Source: Simplicispira lacusdiani (GTDB taxonomy: Bacteria; Pseudomonadota; Gammaproteobacteria; Burkholderiales; Burkholderiaceae_C). Taken from it: 64,000 bases of DNA. The stretch covers positions 121,101 to 185,100 of the forward strand of contig NZ_QXGR01000008.1 in assembly GCF_003604195.1 (NCBI RefSeq), read 5' to 3'. Shown here piece by piece: positions 1 through 11,276 of this stretch (positions are counted from its first letter, which is position 1; each line of letters starts with the position of its first letter). The position numbers were made by a program, and so were the translations under genes. The notes under the pieces were generated by a model. That model worked only from the letters and a program-made list of their open reading frames with translations. It was not told the DNA's origin and made no database searches.

Positions 1-805
1 TACGCACCGCGAGCTGGGCGGCGCCCATTTCCATCGAGAAGATGGCCACGGGCAAGCCTTCATTGAGCGCCACGTGCTCGGCGATGTTCACCGCGAACGA
101 GGTCTTGCCCATGGAGGGGCGCGCCGCCAGCACCACCATGTCGCCGGCCTGCAAGCCCGAGGTCATGCGGTCGAGGTCGGCGAAGCCCGTGGGCACGCCG
201 GTCACGTCCATGGGGTTGTCGGCCATCTCCTGCACGCGGTCGAGCAGGTCGACCACCAGGGTTTCCATCGACTGGAAGCCCTGCTTCATGCGCGAGCCTT
301 CCTCGCCGATGTTGAAGATCTTCTGCTCGGCCTCGTCGAGGATCTTGTCCACCGGCCGTCCCTGGGGGTTGAAGGCGTTGGTGGCGATCTCGTCGCTGGC
401 CGTGACCAGCTTGCGCAGGATGGCGCGCTCGCGCACGATCTCGGCGTAGCGGCGGATGTTGCTGGCGCTGGGCACGTACTGCGCCAGCGAGTTGAGGTAG
501 GCCAGCCCGCCCACCTCCTCGGACTTGCCCAGGCTCTGCAGTTGCTCGTAGACCGTGATCACGTCGGCCGGCTTGCTGGCGTTGACCAGCGTGGCGATGG
601 CCGCGAAGATCAACTGGTGCTGGTGGCGGTAGAAATCGCTCTCGACCAGCAGGTCGCCCACGCGGTCCCAGGCGTGGTTGTCCAGCAGCAGGCCGCCCAG
701 CACGCTCGACTCGGCCTCGATGGAATGCGGCGGCACGCGCAGCTGCGCGATCTGGCTGTCGTAGGGTGCGAACCCGTCGTCCACGGGCATCGGTGCATCA
801 AACAT
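1..805 (-). CDS. dnaB: Replicative DNA helicase DnaB (3' part cut off)
   Basis: Ring helicase that unwinds DNA at the replication fork. About 268 N-terminal residues are present, read from an ATG at 805; the C-terminal RecA-like motor continues beyond position 1. The start MFDAPMPVDDG leads into the N-terminal DnaB domain, a linker near residue 150-180, then the Walker A stretch ARPSMGKTS at about residue 232. It lies downstream of rpsF-priB-rpsR-rplI on the same strand, the usual arrangement, but a clear terminator (964-990) and two DnaA-box-like sites at 879-899 lie between, so it probably also has its own promoter. Identity is firm from order and sequence. Confidence 0.95.
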   Translation of the reverse strand, partial: MFDAPMPVDDGFAPYDSQIAQLRVPPHSIEAESSVLGGLLLDNHAWDRVGDLLVESDFYRHQHQLIFAAIATLVNASKPADVITVYEQLQSLGKSEEVGGLAYLNSLAQYVPSASNIRRYAEIVRERAILRKLVTASDEIATNAFNPQGRPVDKILDEAEQKIFNIGEEGSRMKQGFQSMETLVVDLLDRVQEMADNPMDVTGVPTGFADLDRMTSGLQAGDMVVLAARPSMGKTSFAVNIAEHVALNEGLPVAIFSMEMGAAQLAVR

Positions 806-878
806 GGGGTTCCTCGGGCAAGCTTTCGATCCTAGCAATGGGGGCGCGCGCCGTCACCGCACAACCCTGTGCGCAGCC

Positions 879-899
879 TGTGGACAAACCTTTGGACAA
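879..899. promoter_or_regulatory. Two DnaA-box-like sites upstream of dnaB
   Basis: TGTGGACAA at 879-887 is the reverse complement of TTGTCCACA, one mismatch from the consensus DnaA box TTATCCACA. A weaker copy, TTTGGACAA, follows about ten bases later. They sit about 75-95 bp upstream of the dnaB start, inside the 207-bp rplI-dnaB gap, in a position that could let DnaA influence dnaB transcription. Inference only. Confidence 0.35.
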
Positions 900-963
900 G
901 GCGTGCACGACCGGTGCATGGCCCCTGCAAGACGCCTCCACCGGAGGCCGTGACAGGGCGCGG

Positions 964-990
964 AAAAACAAAAACCGCCCGAAGGCGGTT
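964..990 (-). terminator. Rho-independent terminator after rplI
   Basis: On the minus strand a 7-bp stem AACCGCC/GGCGGTT closes a TTCG tetraloop and is followed by TTTGTTTTT. It lies about 23 bp downstream of the rplI stop codon and ends the ribosomal-protein operon before dnaB. Confidence 0.85.
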
Positions 991-1012
991 CCTGGTGCGC
1001 GGGGTGCAACGG

Positions 1013-1465
1013 TCAGGCGGTTTCGCCGTAGACCGACACGTTGACTTCCACCACCACGTCGGTGTGCAGGGCCACGCTCACGGTGCTGTCGCCGACCATC
1101 TTGATCGGGCCGTTGGGCAGGCGGATCTGCGACTTCAGAACCTTGTAGCCTTGCTTGTTCAGCTCTTCGGCGATGTCGTGGTTGGTGACGGAACCGAACA
1201 GGCGGCCGTCCACGCCGGACTTCTGCGTCAGCTTGACGGTGCTACCGCCGAGCTTCTCGCCTTCGGCCTGGGCAGCGGCCAGCTTCTCGGCGGCGGCCTT
1301 TTCCAGTTCGGCGCGCTTGGCTTCGAACTCAGCCTTGGCGGCTGCCGTGGCGCGGCGGGCGCGGCCGGACGGGATCAGGAAGTTGCGGGCGTAGCCGTCC
1401 TTGACCTTGACGATTTCGCCGAGGTTACCGAGGTTCACAACCTTGTCGAGCAGGATGATTTGCAT
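1013..1465 (-). CDS. rplI: 50S ribosomal protein L9
   Basis: Ribosomal protein L9 of the large subunit, 150 residues, the normal length. The start [16 protein letters not shown] and the glycine-rich [15 protein letters not shown] segment are the conserved rRNA-binding N-domain; a lysine/alanine-rich connecting helix (about residues 45-75) joins it to the C-domain. Last gene of rpsF-priB-rpsR-rplI, 12 bp after rpsR and just before a terminator, so surely cotranscribed. A Shine-Dalgarno AAGGAG lies upstream of the ATG. Confidence 0.97.
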   Translation of the reverse strand: MQIILLDKVVNLGNLGEIVKVKDGYARNFLIPSGRARRATAAAKAEFEAKRAELEKAAAEKLAAAQAEGEKLGGSTVKLTQKSGVDGRLFGSVTNHDIAEELNKQGYKVLKSQIRLPNGPIKMVGDSTVSVALHTDVVVEVNVSVYGETA

Positions 1466-1477
1466 GGGTCGTGCTCC

Positions 1478-1759
1478 TTAGATCTTGTGCTGGTCGCTGT
1501 AGGGCACCAGGGCCAGGAAGCGAGCGCGCTTGATGGCGGTGTTCAGCTGACGCTGGTAGATGGCGCGCGTGCCGGTCAGGCGCGCGGGGATGATCTTGCC
1601 GTTTTCGGCGATGAAATCGCGCAGGGTGTCCACGTCCTTGTAGTCGATTTCCTCGACGCCGGTGACGGTGAAGCGGCAGAAGCGCTTGCGCTTGAACAGC
1701 AGCGATTGGGTGTTGCGCTTGGGGCGCTTGTCTTTGTTGAATTTCTTGAATGCGGCCAT
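1478..1759 (-). CDS. rpsR: 30S ribosomal protein S18
   Basis: Small-subunit protein S18, 93 residues. Basic throughout; the core [14 protein letters not shown] and the segment around [18 protein letters not shown] are diagnostic of S18. It sits 17 bp after priB and 12 bp before rplI, in the conserved operon. Expression should follow the rpsF promoter at 2525-2553. Nothing unusual. Confidence 0.97.
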   Translation of the reverse strand: MAAFKKFNKDKRPKRNTQSLLFKRKRFCRFTVTGVEEIDYKDVDTLRDFIAENGKIIPARLTGTRAIYQRQLNTAIKRARFLALVPYSDQHKI

Positions 1760-1776
1760 TTCGGACCTCTCGAAAA

Positions 1777-2067
1777 TTAATCTTGTTGAATATCCTGGAC
1801 GTGGAGCACAGGGTGCTTGCCGTTGCGCGGCGTGGCCAGAAAACCGGTGAAGCGCCAGAGGCTGCCGATGGACTGGCGGGCCAGCCGCTCTGCCATGGCG
1901 CCGAAAGCCACCGCTTTCAGGACCGCGTTCACATCGCGCATCTGGCCGGCTTCCATCTGCCGCGAACCGTGCTCAAGGCGCAGTTCGATCGCTGGGACAC
2001 CGGCCGGCGTGAACCGCAGGGCCGTGGCCTCGGCGATACAGGCCGTCAACGCAACGTGGTTCTCCAC
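1777..2067 (-). CDS. priB: Primosomal replication protein N (PriB)
   Basis: Single-strand DNA-binding OB-fold protein of the PriA-dependent replication restart primosome, 96 residues. The product begins (M)[13 protein letters not shown] and has the conserved [17 protein letters not shown] strand region. The start codon is GTG (2065-2067) behind the strong ribosome site AAGGGGAG. It sits between rpsF (14 bp) and rpsR (17 bp), its normal place in beta- and gammaproteobacteria, linking ribosome and restart protein supply. Confidence 0.93.
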   Translation of the reverse strand: MENHVALTACIAEATALRFTPAGVPAIELRLEHGSRQMEAGQMRDVNAVLKAVAFGAMAERLARQSIGSLWRFTGFLATPRNGKHPVLHVQDIQQD

Positions 2068-2081
2068 TCCCCTTGGTGTGC

Positions 2082-2459
2082 TCAGCGCTCGTTGGCAGCG
2101 GCGTATTCGGCCTGGCTGACCTTGCGGGCTTCTTCGCGCTCGACGGTCTTCATCATCGAAGAGGGACCGGTCTCGGCCTTCTTCTTCTGGACCGTCAGGT
2201 GGCGCAGAACGGCGTCGTTGAACTTGAAGGCGTGCTCCAGTTCAGCCATCACGGCCTGGTCGGCTTCGATGTTCACGCACAGGTAGTGGGCCTTGGCCAG
2301 CTTGTTGATCAGGTACGCCAGTTGACGGCGGCCCCAGTCTTCCACGCGGTGCACCTTGCCACCGCCAGCGGTGATCATGCCCTTGTAGCGCTCGAGCATG
2401 GCGGGAACCTGCTCGCTTTGATCCGGGTGGATCAACAAAATGATTTCGTAATGACGCAT
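2082..2459 (-). CDS. rpsF: 30S ribosomal protein S6
   Basis: Small-subunit protein S6, binding partner of S18, 125 residues from [17 protein letters not shown]. The frame is open further upstream, but the ATG at 2459 is preceded by AAAAGGAG at proper distance and matches the family N-terminus, so it was chosen. Conserved segments: [19 protein letters not shown] and the YLCVNIEA strand. First gene of the operon, read from the promoter at 2525-2553. Confidence 0.96.
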   Translation of the reverse strand: MRHYEIILLIHPDQSEQVPAMLERYKGMITAGGGKVHRVEDWGRRQLAYLINKLAKAHYLCVNIEADQAVMAELEHAFKFNDAVLRHLTVQKKKAETGPSSMMKTVEREEARKVSQAEYAAANER

Positions 2460-2524
2460 GCATACTCCTTTTGGGTTAAAGCCACCTGCTGCGCCTGTAG
2501 CAGTGTGACAAGGCAAAGCCGGAA

Positions 2525-2553
2525 ATTATAGCCCCTCCAGCCGCTTCTGTACA
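2525..2553 (-). promoter_or_regulatory. Sigma-70 promoter of the rpsF operon
   Basis: On the minus strand TGTACA (2548-2553; 4 of 6 match to TTGACA), a 17-bp spacer and a perfect TATAAT (2525-2530). It lies 66 bp upstream of the rpsF start, one of the clearest promoters in the window, suiting a ribosomal-protein operon. Confidence 0.75.
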
Positions 2554-2618
2554 CTCGCCCCCATCGCAGCAAGCTGCCATGCAGGGTTCTGGGCGCCGGC
2601 CATTCAGGGTGATCGGGC

Positions 2619-2646
2619 CTTGAAAACGCTGGCAATGGCCCTACAT
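2619..2646 (+). promoter_or_regulatory. Sigma-32 (heat-shock) promoter of grpE-dnaK-dnaJ
   Basis: CTTGAAA at 2619-2625, a 13-bp spacer and CCCTACAT at 2639-2646, against the RpoH consensus CTTGAAA-N11-15-CCCCATNT. It lies 44 bp upstream of grpE. Position and target genes fit heat-shock control; no ordinary sigma-70 pair as good was seen. Confidence 0.7.
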
Positions 2647-2689
2647 CCGGCAGGCTTCCCGTTTCCACCACCGACACAGAACCATAGAA

Positions 2690-3244
2690 ATGTCCGAAAA
2701 CACGCCCTCCGCCCACGAGTACGGCCCCCCCCCCGCCCCCGAAGAAATGGAGGCCGCCATGGCCGCCCACGCCTCCGACGAGATGGAGCGCCTGCGGCAG
2801 GAGCTGGCGGAACTCAAGACCAAGAGCGCCGATCTGGCGGACCAGTTCCTGCGCGCCAAGGCCGAGGCGGAGAATGCCCGGCGCCGCGCCGAGGACGAGG
2901 TGGCCAAGGCGCGCAAGTTCGGCATCGAGAGCTTCGCCGAAAGCATGCTGCCCGTGGCGGACAGCCTGGACGCGGCCCTGGCCATCCAGAACGCCACGGC
3001 CCAGCAGTTGCGCGAAGGCTCCGACGCCACGCTGCGCCAGCTCCAGTCGGCCCTGGAGCGCAACAAGGTGCTGGCCATCAACCCAGCCACCGGCGAGAAG
3101 TTCGACCCCCACCAGCACCAGGCCATCAGCGTGGTGCCAGCGGCCCAGGAGGCCAACACCGTGGTCGCCGTCCTGCAAAAAGGCTATGCCATCGCCGACC
3201 GCGTCCTGCGCCCGGCCCTGGTGACCGTCACCGCACCCAAATAA
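2690..3244 (+). CDS. grpE: Nucleotide exchange factor GrpE
   Basis: Co-chaperone that releases ADP from DnaK and acts as a thermosensor, 184 residues. An acidic disordered start ([11 protein letters not shown]), a long coiled coil (about residues 30-90, [18 protein letters not shown]) and a C-terminal beta-wing containing [15 protein letters not shown] match GrpE. First gene of the grpE-dnaK-dnaJ heat-shock cluster, behind a sigma-32-like promoter. The 83-bp gap to dnaK contains a perfect DnaA box. Confidence 0.96.
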   Translation: MSENTPSAHEYGPPPAPEEMEAAMAAHASDEMERLRQELAELKTKSADLADQFLRAKAEAENARRRAEDEVAKARKFGIESFAESMLPVADSLDAALAIQNATAQQLREGSDATLRQLQSALERNKVLAINPATGEKFDPHQHQAISVVPAAQEANTVVAVLQKGYAIADRVLRPALVTVTAPK

Positions 3245-3276
3245 AAAAACCGTTACCCGGCTTGAACCTGGCCGGG

Positions 3277-3285
3277 TTATCCACA
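3277..3285 (+). promoter_or_regulatory. Consensus DnaA box between grpE and dnaK
   Basis: TTATCCACA is an exact match to the high-affinity DnaA box. It directly follows a small hairpin (ACCCGGC/GCCGGGT) and lies 43 bp before the dnaK start. A chance 9-mer is possible; its intergenic placement is suggestive only. Confidence 0.4.
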
Positions 3286-3327
3286 AGTTACAGCTATCCA
3301 AATTCAACCAGCATCGCGGAGAACAAC

Positions 3328-5280
<1,953 letters not shown>

Positions 5281-5301
5281 GCAGCGGTTGCCGACCCGAG
5301 C

Positions 5302-5338
5302 CGCCGCGCGGAGCCCCGTCCAGGGAGCCCGCGCGGCG
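5302..5338 (+). terminator. Strong hairpin between dnaK and dnaJ
   Basis: Perfect 10-bp inverted repeat CGCCGCGCGG/CCGCGCGGCG with a 17-nt loop, 21 bp after the dnaK stop. There is no U-run, so it more likely attenuates read-through or protects the dnaK mRNA end than terminates fully. This would lower DnaJ relative to DnaK. Confidence 0.4.
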
Positions 5339-5366
5339 TTCCGCTTCCAACCAGGCTCATCAATCC

Positions 5367-6512
5367 ATGTCCAAAAGAGACTATTACGAAGTCCTCGGCG
5401 TTCCCAAGAACGCCTCCGAGGACGAAATCAAGAAGGCCTATCGCAAGCTGGCGATGAAGCACCACCCTGACCGCAACCAGGGTGATGCCGCCAAGGCGGC
5501 CGAGGACAAGTTCAAGGAGGCCAAGGAAGCCTACGAGATGCTGTCCGACGCGCAGAAGCGCGCCGCCTACGACCAGTACGGCCACGCTGGCGTGGACCCG
5601 AACATGCGCGGCCCCGGCGGGCCTGGCGCGGAAGGCTTCGGCGGCTTCGCCGAGGCCTTCGGCGACATCTTCGGCGACATGTTCGGCCAGGGCGGCGGCC
5701 GGGGTGGCCGGGGTGGCGCGGGCCGCGTCTACCGTGGCAGCGACCTGAGCTACGCCATGGACGTGACGCTCGAAGAAGCCGCGCGCGGCAAGGACGCCCA
5801 GATCCGCATTCCCTCGTGGGAATCCTGCGACACCTGCCACGGCAGCGGCGCCAAGCCCGGCACCAGCGCCCGGACCTGCGGCACCTGCAGCGGCACGGGC
5901 ACGGTGCAGATGCGCCAGGGCTTCTTCAGCGTGCAGCAGACTTGCCCGCACTGCCGCGGCACGGGCAAGATCATTCCCGAGCCCTGCATGACCTGCCAGG
6001 GCCAGGGCAAGCTCAAGAAGCAGAAGACGCTGGAGGTCAAGATCCCGGCGGGCATCGACGACGGCATGCGCATCCGCAGCACCGGCAATGGCGAGCCCGG
6101 CACCAATGGCGGCCCCCCCGGCGACCTGTACATCGAGATCCGCCTGCGCAAGCACGACATCTTCGAGCGCGACGGCGACGACCTGCACTGCCAGGTGCCC
6201 GTGAGCTTCATCACGGCGGCGCTGGGCGGCGAGATCGAGGTGCCCACGCTTGCCGGCAAGGCGGCCATCGACATCCCCGAAGGCACCCAGGCCGGCAAGC
6301 AGTTCCGCCTGCGCGGCAAGGGCATAAAGGGGGTGCGTTCGAGCTATCCGGGCGACCTGTACTGCCACATCGTCGTGGAAACGCCCGTCAAGCTCACCGA
6401 GTACCAGCGCAAGCTCTTGCGCGAGCTGGAGGAGTCGCTCAAGAAAGGCGGTTCACGCCACTCTCCCAGCACCGAAAGCTGGACCGACCGGCTGAAGAAC
6501 TTCTTCAGCTGA
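5367..6512 (+). CDS. dnaJ: Chaperone protein DnaJ (Hsp40)
   Basis: Hsp40 co-chaperone that delivers substrates to DnaK and stimulates its ATPase, 381 residues. J domain at residues 1-70 with the HPD signature (MKHHPDRN), a Gly/Phe-rich linker (about 75-125), then four zinc-binding CxxCxGxG repeats ([32 protein letters not shown]) and the C-terminal substrate domains. Third gene of the heat-shock cluster; an 86-bp gap with a strong hairpin separates it from dnaK. Confidence 0.97.
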   Translation: MSKRDYYEVLGVPKNASEDEIKKAYRKLAMKHHPDRNQGDAAKAAEDKFKEAKEAYEMLSDAQKRAAYDQYGHAGVDPNMRGPGGPGAEGFGGFAEAFGDIFGDMFGQGGGRGGRGGAGRVYRGSDLSYAMDVTLEEAARGKDAQIRIPSWESCDTCHGSGAKPGTSARTCGTCSGTGTVQMRQGFFSVQQTCPHCRGTGKIIPEPCMTCQGQGKLKKQKTLEVKIPAGIDDGMRIRSTGNGEPGTNGGPPGDLYIEIRLRKHDIFERDGDDLHCQVPVSFITAALGGEIEVPTLAGKAAIDIPEGTQAGKQFRLRGKGIKGVRSSYPGDLYCHIVVETPVKLTEYQRKLLRELEESLKKGGSRHSPSTESWTDRLKNFFS

Positions 6513-6559
6513 TCTCCGCGCACTACCATGGAGGCTTCTTTCGAACAAGGAAGACCTCC

Positions 6560-7924
6560 ATGGCAGTCAGCATCACTTTCCTGGGCGGCGCGGGCACCGT
6601 CACCGGCTCCAAGTACCTGGTCCGTCACAACGGGCACAGCATGCTCGTGGACTGCGGCCTGTTCCAGGGCTACAAGCAGCTGCGTCTGCGCAACTGGCAG
6701 CCATTGCCCGTCACGCCCCACCAGATCGATGCCGTGGTACTGACCCACGCGCACCTGGACCACAGCGGCTACCTGCCCCTGCTGGCACGCGACGGCTACA
6801 CCAAGGCCATCCACTGCACCCCGGGCACGCGCGACCTGTGCGCCATCCTGCTGCCCGACAGCGGGCACCTGCAGGAGGAAGACGCCGCCTTCCTCAACCG
6901 CCACCAGCTCTCCCAGCACGCACCGGCCCTGCCGCTCTACACGCGGCTCGATGCACAGCACTGCCTCAAGCAGTTCCGCACGCACCACACCCACAAGCCG
7001 TTCGAGCCCATTCCCGGCTGGCGCGTCACCTTCAGCCAGGCAGGCCACATCCTGGGCGCCGCCAGCGTGCTGCTGGAAGTGGGCGGCCGGCGCATCCTGT
7101 TCTCGGGCGACCTGGGCCGCACGGACGACCTGCTCATGAACCCGCCCGAGGCGCCGCCCCAGGCCGACACCGTGCTCGTCGAGGCCACCTACGGCGACCG
7201 CCAGCACCCGCAGGAAGACATCGTGCAGGAACTCGGCCCGGCCCTGCAGCGCCTGGCCCGGCGTGGCGGCGTGGCCGTGGTGCCCGTGTTCGCCGTGGGC
7301 CGCGCGCAGACGGTGCTGCACGCCATCCAGCTGCTCAAGCAGCAGGGCAGTATCCCGGCCTCGCTGCCGGTGTTTCTCGACAGCCCCATGGCCGTGAGCA
7401 CCACGGGGCTGTTCGAGCAGCACCCTGGCGAGCACCGCCTAGACGCCCGCCAGACCCATGCCCTGTCGCACGGCGCCACCATGGTGCAAACCCCCGAGGA
7501 GTCGAAGGCCCTGGCACGCCGCCACGGCCCCATGGTGATCCTCTCGGCCAGCGGCATGGCCACGGGCGGGCGCGTGCTGCACCACCTGGCGCTGCATGCG
7601 GGCGACCACCGCAACATGGTCATCATCACCGGCCACCAGGCGCCGGGCACACGCGGCGCGCGCATTGCCAGCGGCGAGAAGCACATCCGCATCCACGGCC
7701 AGGACGTCGAGATGCGCGCCGAGGTCGTGCAGCTCACGTCCGCCTCGGCCCACGCCGACGCCATCCAGACCCTGGCCTGGCTGCGCAGCATGGAGCACGC
7801 CCCCGAACAGGTGTTCGTGGTGCATGGCGAGATGGAGGCCGCCGACATCCTGCGCCAGCGCATCGAGCACGAACTGCGCTGGCGCGCCACGGTGCCCGAG
7901 CACGGCGGCACCCACCAGGCCTGA
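6560..7924 (+). CDS. Beta-CASP metallo-beta-lactamase fold RNase/hydrolase
   Basis: 454-residue metal-dependent hydrolase of the CPSF73/beta-CASP RNA-processing type. The ATG at 6560 has AAGGAAG upstream; the frame is open further upstream but overlaps dnaJ there. The zinc motif HAHLDHSGY lies near residue 62, followed by GHILGA and FSGDLGR, the usual later metal ligands. The beta-CASP part carries PVFAVGRAQ, SASGMATGGR and the C-terminal HADAIQTL histidine motif. It starts 47 bp after dnaJ, so may be cotranscribed. The RNA substrate cannot be told. Confidence 0.85.
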   Translation: MAVSITFLGGAGTVTGSKYLVRHNGHSMLVDCGLFQGYKQLRLRNWQPLPVTPHQIDAVVLTHAHLDHSGYLPLLARDGYTKAIHCTPGTRDLCAILLPDSGHLQEEDAAFLNRHQLSQHAPALPLYTRLDAQHCLKQFRTHHTHKPFEPIPGWRVTFSQAGHILGAASVLLEVGGRRILFSGDLGRTDDLLMNPPEAPPQADTVLVEATYGDRQHPQEDIVQELGPALQRLARRGGVAVVPVFAVGRAQTVLHAIQLLKQQGSIPASLPVFLDSPMAVSTTGLFEQHPGEHRLDARQTHALSHGATMVQTPEESKALARRHGPMVILSASGMATGGRVLHHLALHAGDHRNMVIITGHQAPGTRGARIASGEKHIRIHGQDVEMRAEVVQLTSASAHADAIQTLAWLRSMEHAPEQVFVVHGEMEAADILRQRIEHELRWRATVPEHGGTHQA

Positions 7925-8004
7925 ACCAGGGGCTGCCCGCCATCGCCGCGCGGGCCGGAAACGCGTTCAGGCAGGCAAGCCATCGCATAACGCGATGACA
8001 AAAT

Positions 8005-8047
8005 CATTTTCCATGGGAGAAAATGCAAAGAATTCTCCATTCGAGAA
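8005..8047. promoter_or_regulatory. Tandem dyads upstream of the LysR gene (putative operator)
   Basis: Two adjacent palindromes: CATTTTC-N7-GAAAATG at 8005-8025 (7-bp arms) and TTCTC-N5-GAGAA at 8033-8047. Both share a TTYTC/GARAA core and end 13 bp before the LysR start. Tandem dyads of this size are typical LysR autoregulatory or co-regulatory sites; the assignment is inferred. Confidence 0.45.
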
Positions 8048-8059
8048 CCCTACCGCCCC

Positions 8060-8992
8060 ATGAAAAGCTCAGAGCGCAGCTTCGCGCGCCGCATTGACCT
8101 CACCTCGCTGCAACTCTTCGTGGCGGTGTGCGAGCTCGGCAGCATCGGGCGCGCGGCGCAGCAGGAGTTCATCGCCGCCTCGGCCGTCAGCAAGCGGCTG
8201 TCGGATCTGGAAACCGCCGTCGACACCGCCCTGCTCTACCGCCACAGCCGGGGCGTGACACTCACCCCCGCAGGCGAAAGCCTGCTGCACCATGCCCGCA
8301 CCGTGCTGTTCGGCCTGGAGCGCATGCAGGGCGAACTGAGCGAATACGCCGAGGGCGTGCGCGGCCATGTGCGCGTGCACGCCAACATCTCGGCCATCGT
8401 GCAGTTCCTGCCGGAAGACCTGGGCGCCTTCGCGCGCGCGCACAGCCAGGTCAAGATCGATCTGCAGGAGCACCTGAGCCCCGACGTGCTGCACGCGGTG
8501 CAGGAAGGCGCGGCCGATCTGGGCATCTGCAACACCGGCGGCAACGGCGCCCTTGCCCTGCAAAGCCGCCCCTACCGCAGCGATCGCCTGATGCTTATTG
8601 TGCCAACAGGGCACGCCCTGTCTACGCGATCAGCTATCAATTTTGAAGAAATTCTGGACTGGGACATCGTCGGCCTGCATGCCAACAGCAGCATCAGCCT
8701 GGCCATGCGCGCCGCCGCCGCCAGCGCGGGACGGCCATTGCGCCAGCGCATCCAGGTCACGGGCCTGGACGCCATGTGCCGCATGATCGACAACGGCCTG
8801 GGCGTGGGCCTGCTGCCCGACCGCGCCTTCGCGCTGATGCATGGCGTGGGCCGCCTGGCGGCCGTGCCGCTGCAGGACGCCTGGGCCCACCGCGAGCTGC
8901 GCCTGGTGGCGCGCGACTTCGAAGCCCTGCCCGTCACCGCCCGCCTGCTGGCGGAACACCTTGCAACGCCCGCACTGGCGGCGCCTCACTAA
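8060..8992 (+). CDS. LysR-family transcriptional regulator (upstream of leuC)
   Basis: 310-residue LysR-type regulator. Winged helix-turn-helix at about residues 15-70 ([17 protein letters not shown] ... [11 protein letters not shown]), then the two-lobed effector domain. It precedes leuC by 35 bp on the same strand and may be cotranscribed with it, which suggests but does not prove a role in leucine control. Oddity: around 8607-8657 ([21 protein letters not shown]) base composition drops and the DNA includes AGCTATCAATTTTGAAG, the signature of the short hairpin repeat seen elsewhere in the window. Confidence 0.88.
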   Translation: MKSSERSFARRIDLTSLQLFVAVCELGSIGRAAQQEFIAASAVSKRLSDLETAVDTALLYRHSRGVTLTPAGESLLHHARTVLFGLERMQGELSEYAEGVRGHVRVHANISAIVQFLPEDLGAFARAHSQVKIDLQEHLSPDVLHAVQEGAADLGICNTGGNGALALQSRPYRSDRLMLIVPTGHALSTRSAINFEEILDWDIVGLHANSSISLAMRAAAASAGRPLRQRIQVTGLDAMCRMIDNGLGVGLLPDRAFALMHGVGRLAAVPLQDAWAHRELRLVARDFEALPVTARLLAEHLATPALAAPH

Positions 8993-9027
8993 AATCTGTT
9001 TCACCCCACCCGAAAGAAGACCACCCC

Positions 9028-10449
9028 ATGGGACGCACCCTGTACGACAAGATCTGGGACGAGCACGTCGTCCACACCGAGGAAGACGGCACCGCCATCC
9101 TCTACATCGACCGCCACCTCGTCCATGAAGTGACCAGTCCGCAGGCCTTCGAGGGCCTGCGCCAGGCCGGCCGCAAGGTCTGGCGCGTGAGCTCCATCGT
9201 CGCCACGGCCGACCACAACACGCCCACCACGGGCTGGGAGTTGGGCTACGACGGCATCGCCGACCCCATCAGCAAGGAACAGATCACCACGCTGGACGCC
9301 AACATCGCCGAAGTGGGCGCGGCGGCCTTCTTCCCGTTCATGCACAAGCGCCAGGGCATCGTGCACGTGATCGGCCCCGAGAACGGCGCCACCCTGCCGG
9401 GCATGACCGTGGTCTGCGGCGACAGCCACACCAGCACGCACGGCGCCTTCGGCGCGCTGGCGCACGGCATCGGCACCTCCGAGGTCGAGCATGTGATGGC
9501 CACGCAAACCCTGCTGGCCAAGAAGGCCAAGAACATGCTGGTGCAGGTGGACGGCCAGGTGGCCCGGGGCATCACCGCCAAGGACATCGTGCTGGCCATC
9601 ATCGGCAAGATCGGCACGGCCGGCGGCACGGGCTACACCATCGAGTTCGCGGGCAGCGCCATCCGCGCCTTGTCCATGGAAGGCCGCATGACGGTGTGCA
9701 ACATGGCCATCGAAGCCGGCGCGCGCGCCGGCCTGGTGGCCGTGGACGAAAAGACCATTGAATACGTCAAGGGCCGCCCGCTCTCGCCCACGGGCGTGGA
9801 ATGGGACCAGGCCGTGGCCTACTGGAAGACGCTGCATTCCGACGCCGACGCGCAATTCGACACCGTCGTCAAACTCGACGCCGCCGAGATCGTGCCGCAG
9901 GTCACCTGGGGCACCTCGCCCGAGATGGTGCTGGGCGTGGACGCCCGCGTGCCCGACCCCGACAAGGAAAAGGACGCCAGCAAGCGCGGCGCCATCGAGC
10001 GCGCGCTCACCTACATGGGCCTGCAGCCCGGCAAGCCGATCAACGACATCACCATCGACAAGGTGTTCATCGGCTCGTGCACCAACAGCCGCATCGAGGA
10101 CATGCGCGAGGCCGCCGCCGTGGTGAAGAACCTGGGCCGCAAGGTGGCCAGCAACGTGAAGCTGGCCCTGGTGGTGCCCGGATCGGGCCTGGTCAAGGAG
10201 CAGGCCGAGCGCGAAGGCCTGGACCAGATCTTCAAGGCCGCGGGCTTTGAATGGCGCGAGCCCGGCTGCAGCATGTGCCTGGCCATGAACGCCGACCGCC
10301 TGGAGCCCGGCGAGCGCTGCGCCTCCACCAGCAACCGCAACTTCGAAGGCCGCCAGGGCGCCGGCGGCCGCACCCACCTCGTCAGCCCCGCCATGGCCGC
10401 CGCCGCCGCGGTGCACGGCCATTTCGTCGACATCCGCCAATTTGCCTGA
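9028..10449 (+). CDS. leuC: 3-isopropylmalate dehydratase large subunit
   Basis: Aconitase-family large subunit of isopropylmalate isomerase; with LeuD it converts 2- to 3-isopropylmalate in leucine synthesis. 473 residues from [15 protein letters not shown]. The [4Fe-4S] cysteines appear in [15 protein letters not shown] (near residue 350) and GCSMCLAMN (near 414-417). The [23 protein letters not shown] substrate region is intact. Followed after 12 bp by the small lipoprotein gene and then leuD. Confidence 0.97.
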   Translation: MGRTLYDKIWDEHVVHTEEDGTAILYIDRHLVHEVTSPQAFEGLRQAGRKVWRVSSIVATADHNTPTTGWELGYDGIADPISKEQITTLDANIAEVGAAAFFPFMHKRQGIVHVIGPENGATLPGMTVVCGDSHTSTHGAFGALAHGIGTSEVEHVMATQTLLAKKAKNMLVQVDGQVARGITAKDIVLAIIGKIGTAGGTGYTIEFAGSAIRALSMEGRMTVCNMAIEAGARAGLVAVDEKTIEYVKGRPLSPTGVEWDQAVAYWKTLHSDADAQFDTVVKLDAAEIVPQVTWGTSPEMVLGVDARVPDPDKEKDASKRGAIERALTYMGLQPGKPINDITIDKVFIGSCTNSRIEDMREAAAVVKNLGRKVASNVKLALVVPGSGLVKEQAEREGLDQIFKAAGFEWREPGCSMCLAMNADRLEPGERCASTSNRNFEGRQGAGGRTHLVSPAMAAAAAVHGHFVDIRQFA

Positions 10450-10461
10450 AGGAGCTTTGTC

Positions 10462-10587
10462 ATGAAAAACACCGCCACCCTCATCGCTTTGACCCTCGCC
10501 TTCGTGCTGGCCGGCTGCAACACCGTCAAGGGCGTGGGTCAGGACATCGGCAAGGCCGGCTCGGCCATCGAGCGCGCCGCAAAGTAA
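10462..10587 (+). CDS. Entericidin-like small lipoprotein
   Basis: 41-residue peptide [19 protein letters not shown] followed by [22 protein letters not shown]. Lys-containing n-region, hydrophobic stretch and the lipobox LAGC mark a lipoprotein whose mature chain would be about 23 residues starting at Cys19. The mature GxGxDIxKAGxAIE pattern is typical of the entericidin A/B (EcnAB) family of small envelope lipoproteins. It has the ribosome site AAGGAG and lies in the leuC-leuD gap, 12 bp from each, so it must share the leu transcript. Its function here is unknown. Confidence 0.85.
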   Translation: MKNTATLIALTLAFVLAGCNTVKGVGQDIGKAGSAIERAAK

Positions 10588-10598
10588 AGCACCCCGAC

Positions 10599-11246
10599 AT
10601 GCAGAAATTCACCCTCCACCAAGGCCTCGTGGCTCCCATGGACCGCGAGAACGTCGACACCGACGCCATCATCCCCAAGCAGTTCCTCAAGTCGATCAAG
10701 AAAACCGGCTTCGGCGTGAACCTGTTCGACGAATGGCGCTACCTGGACCACGGCGAGCCCGGCCAGGACCCGGCCAGCCGCAAGCCCAACCCCGACTTCG
10801 TGCTGAACCAGCCGCGCTACGCGGGTGCCTCCATCCTGCTGGCGCGCAAGAACTTCGGCTGCGGATCGAGCCGCGAGCATGCGCCCTGGGCGCTGGACCA
10901 GTACGGCTTTCGCGCCGTCATCGCGCCGAGCTTCGCCGACATCTTTTTCAACAACTGCTTCAAGAACGGCCTGCTGCCCATCGTGCTGCCCGAGGCCACC
11001 GTCTCGCAGCTGTTCGACGAAGTGGCGGCCTTCCCCGGCTACCAGCTCACCATCGACCTGGAGCGCCAGGTGGTCGTGCGCCCGCAGGGCGAGGAGATCC
11101 CGTTCGACGTGATCGCCTTCCGCAAATACTGCCTGCTCAACGGCTTCGACGACATCGGCCTGACCCTGCGCCAGAAGGACAAGATCGCCGCCTTCGAGGC
11201 GCAACGCCTGGCCACCAAGCCCTGGCTGGCCCACACCATGGCCTGA
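10599..11246 (+). CDS. leuD: 3-isopropylmalate dehydratase small subunit
   Basis: Small (swivelling-domain) subunit partnering LeuC, 215 residues from [18 protein letters not shown]. Diagnostic segments: [13 protein letters not shown], and [14 protein letters not shown], which binds substrate at the shared active site. The frame is open upstream through the lipoprotein region, but this start fits the family. Normal length; nothing missing. Confidence 0.97.
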   Translation: MQKFTLHQGLVAPMDRENVDTDAIIPKQFLKSIKKTGFGVNLFDEWRYLDHGEPGQDPASRKPNPDFVLNQPRYAGASILLARKNFGCGSSREHAPWALDQYGFRAVIAPSFADIFFNNCFKNGLLPIVLPEATVSQLFDEVAAFPGYQLTIDLERQVVVRPQGEEIPFDVIAFRKYCLLNGFDDIGLTLRQKDKIAAFEAQRLATKPWLAHTMA

Positions 11247-11276
11247 GCCTGCTGGCCGCGGCTTATCGAAAAAGTG

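Noticed and set aside
2620..3327. Upstream in-frame extension of dnaK
   Set aside because: It overlaps grpE in another frame and has no homology; [14 protein letters not shown] is the true start.
5816..6559. Upstream in-frame extension of the beta-CASP hydrolase
   Set aside because: It is the shadow of dnaJ; a good ribosome site precedes the ATG at 6560.
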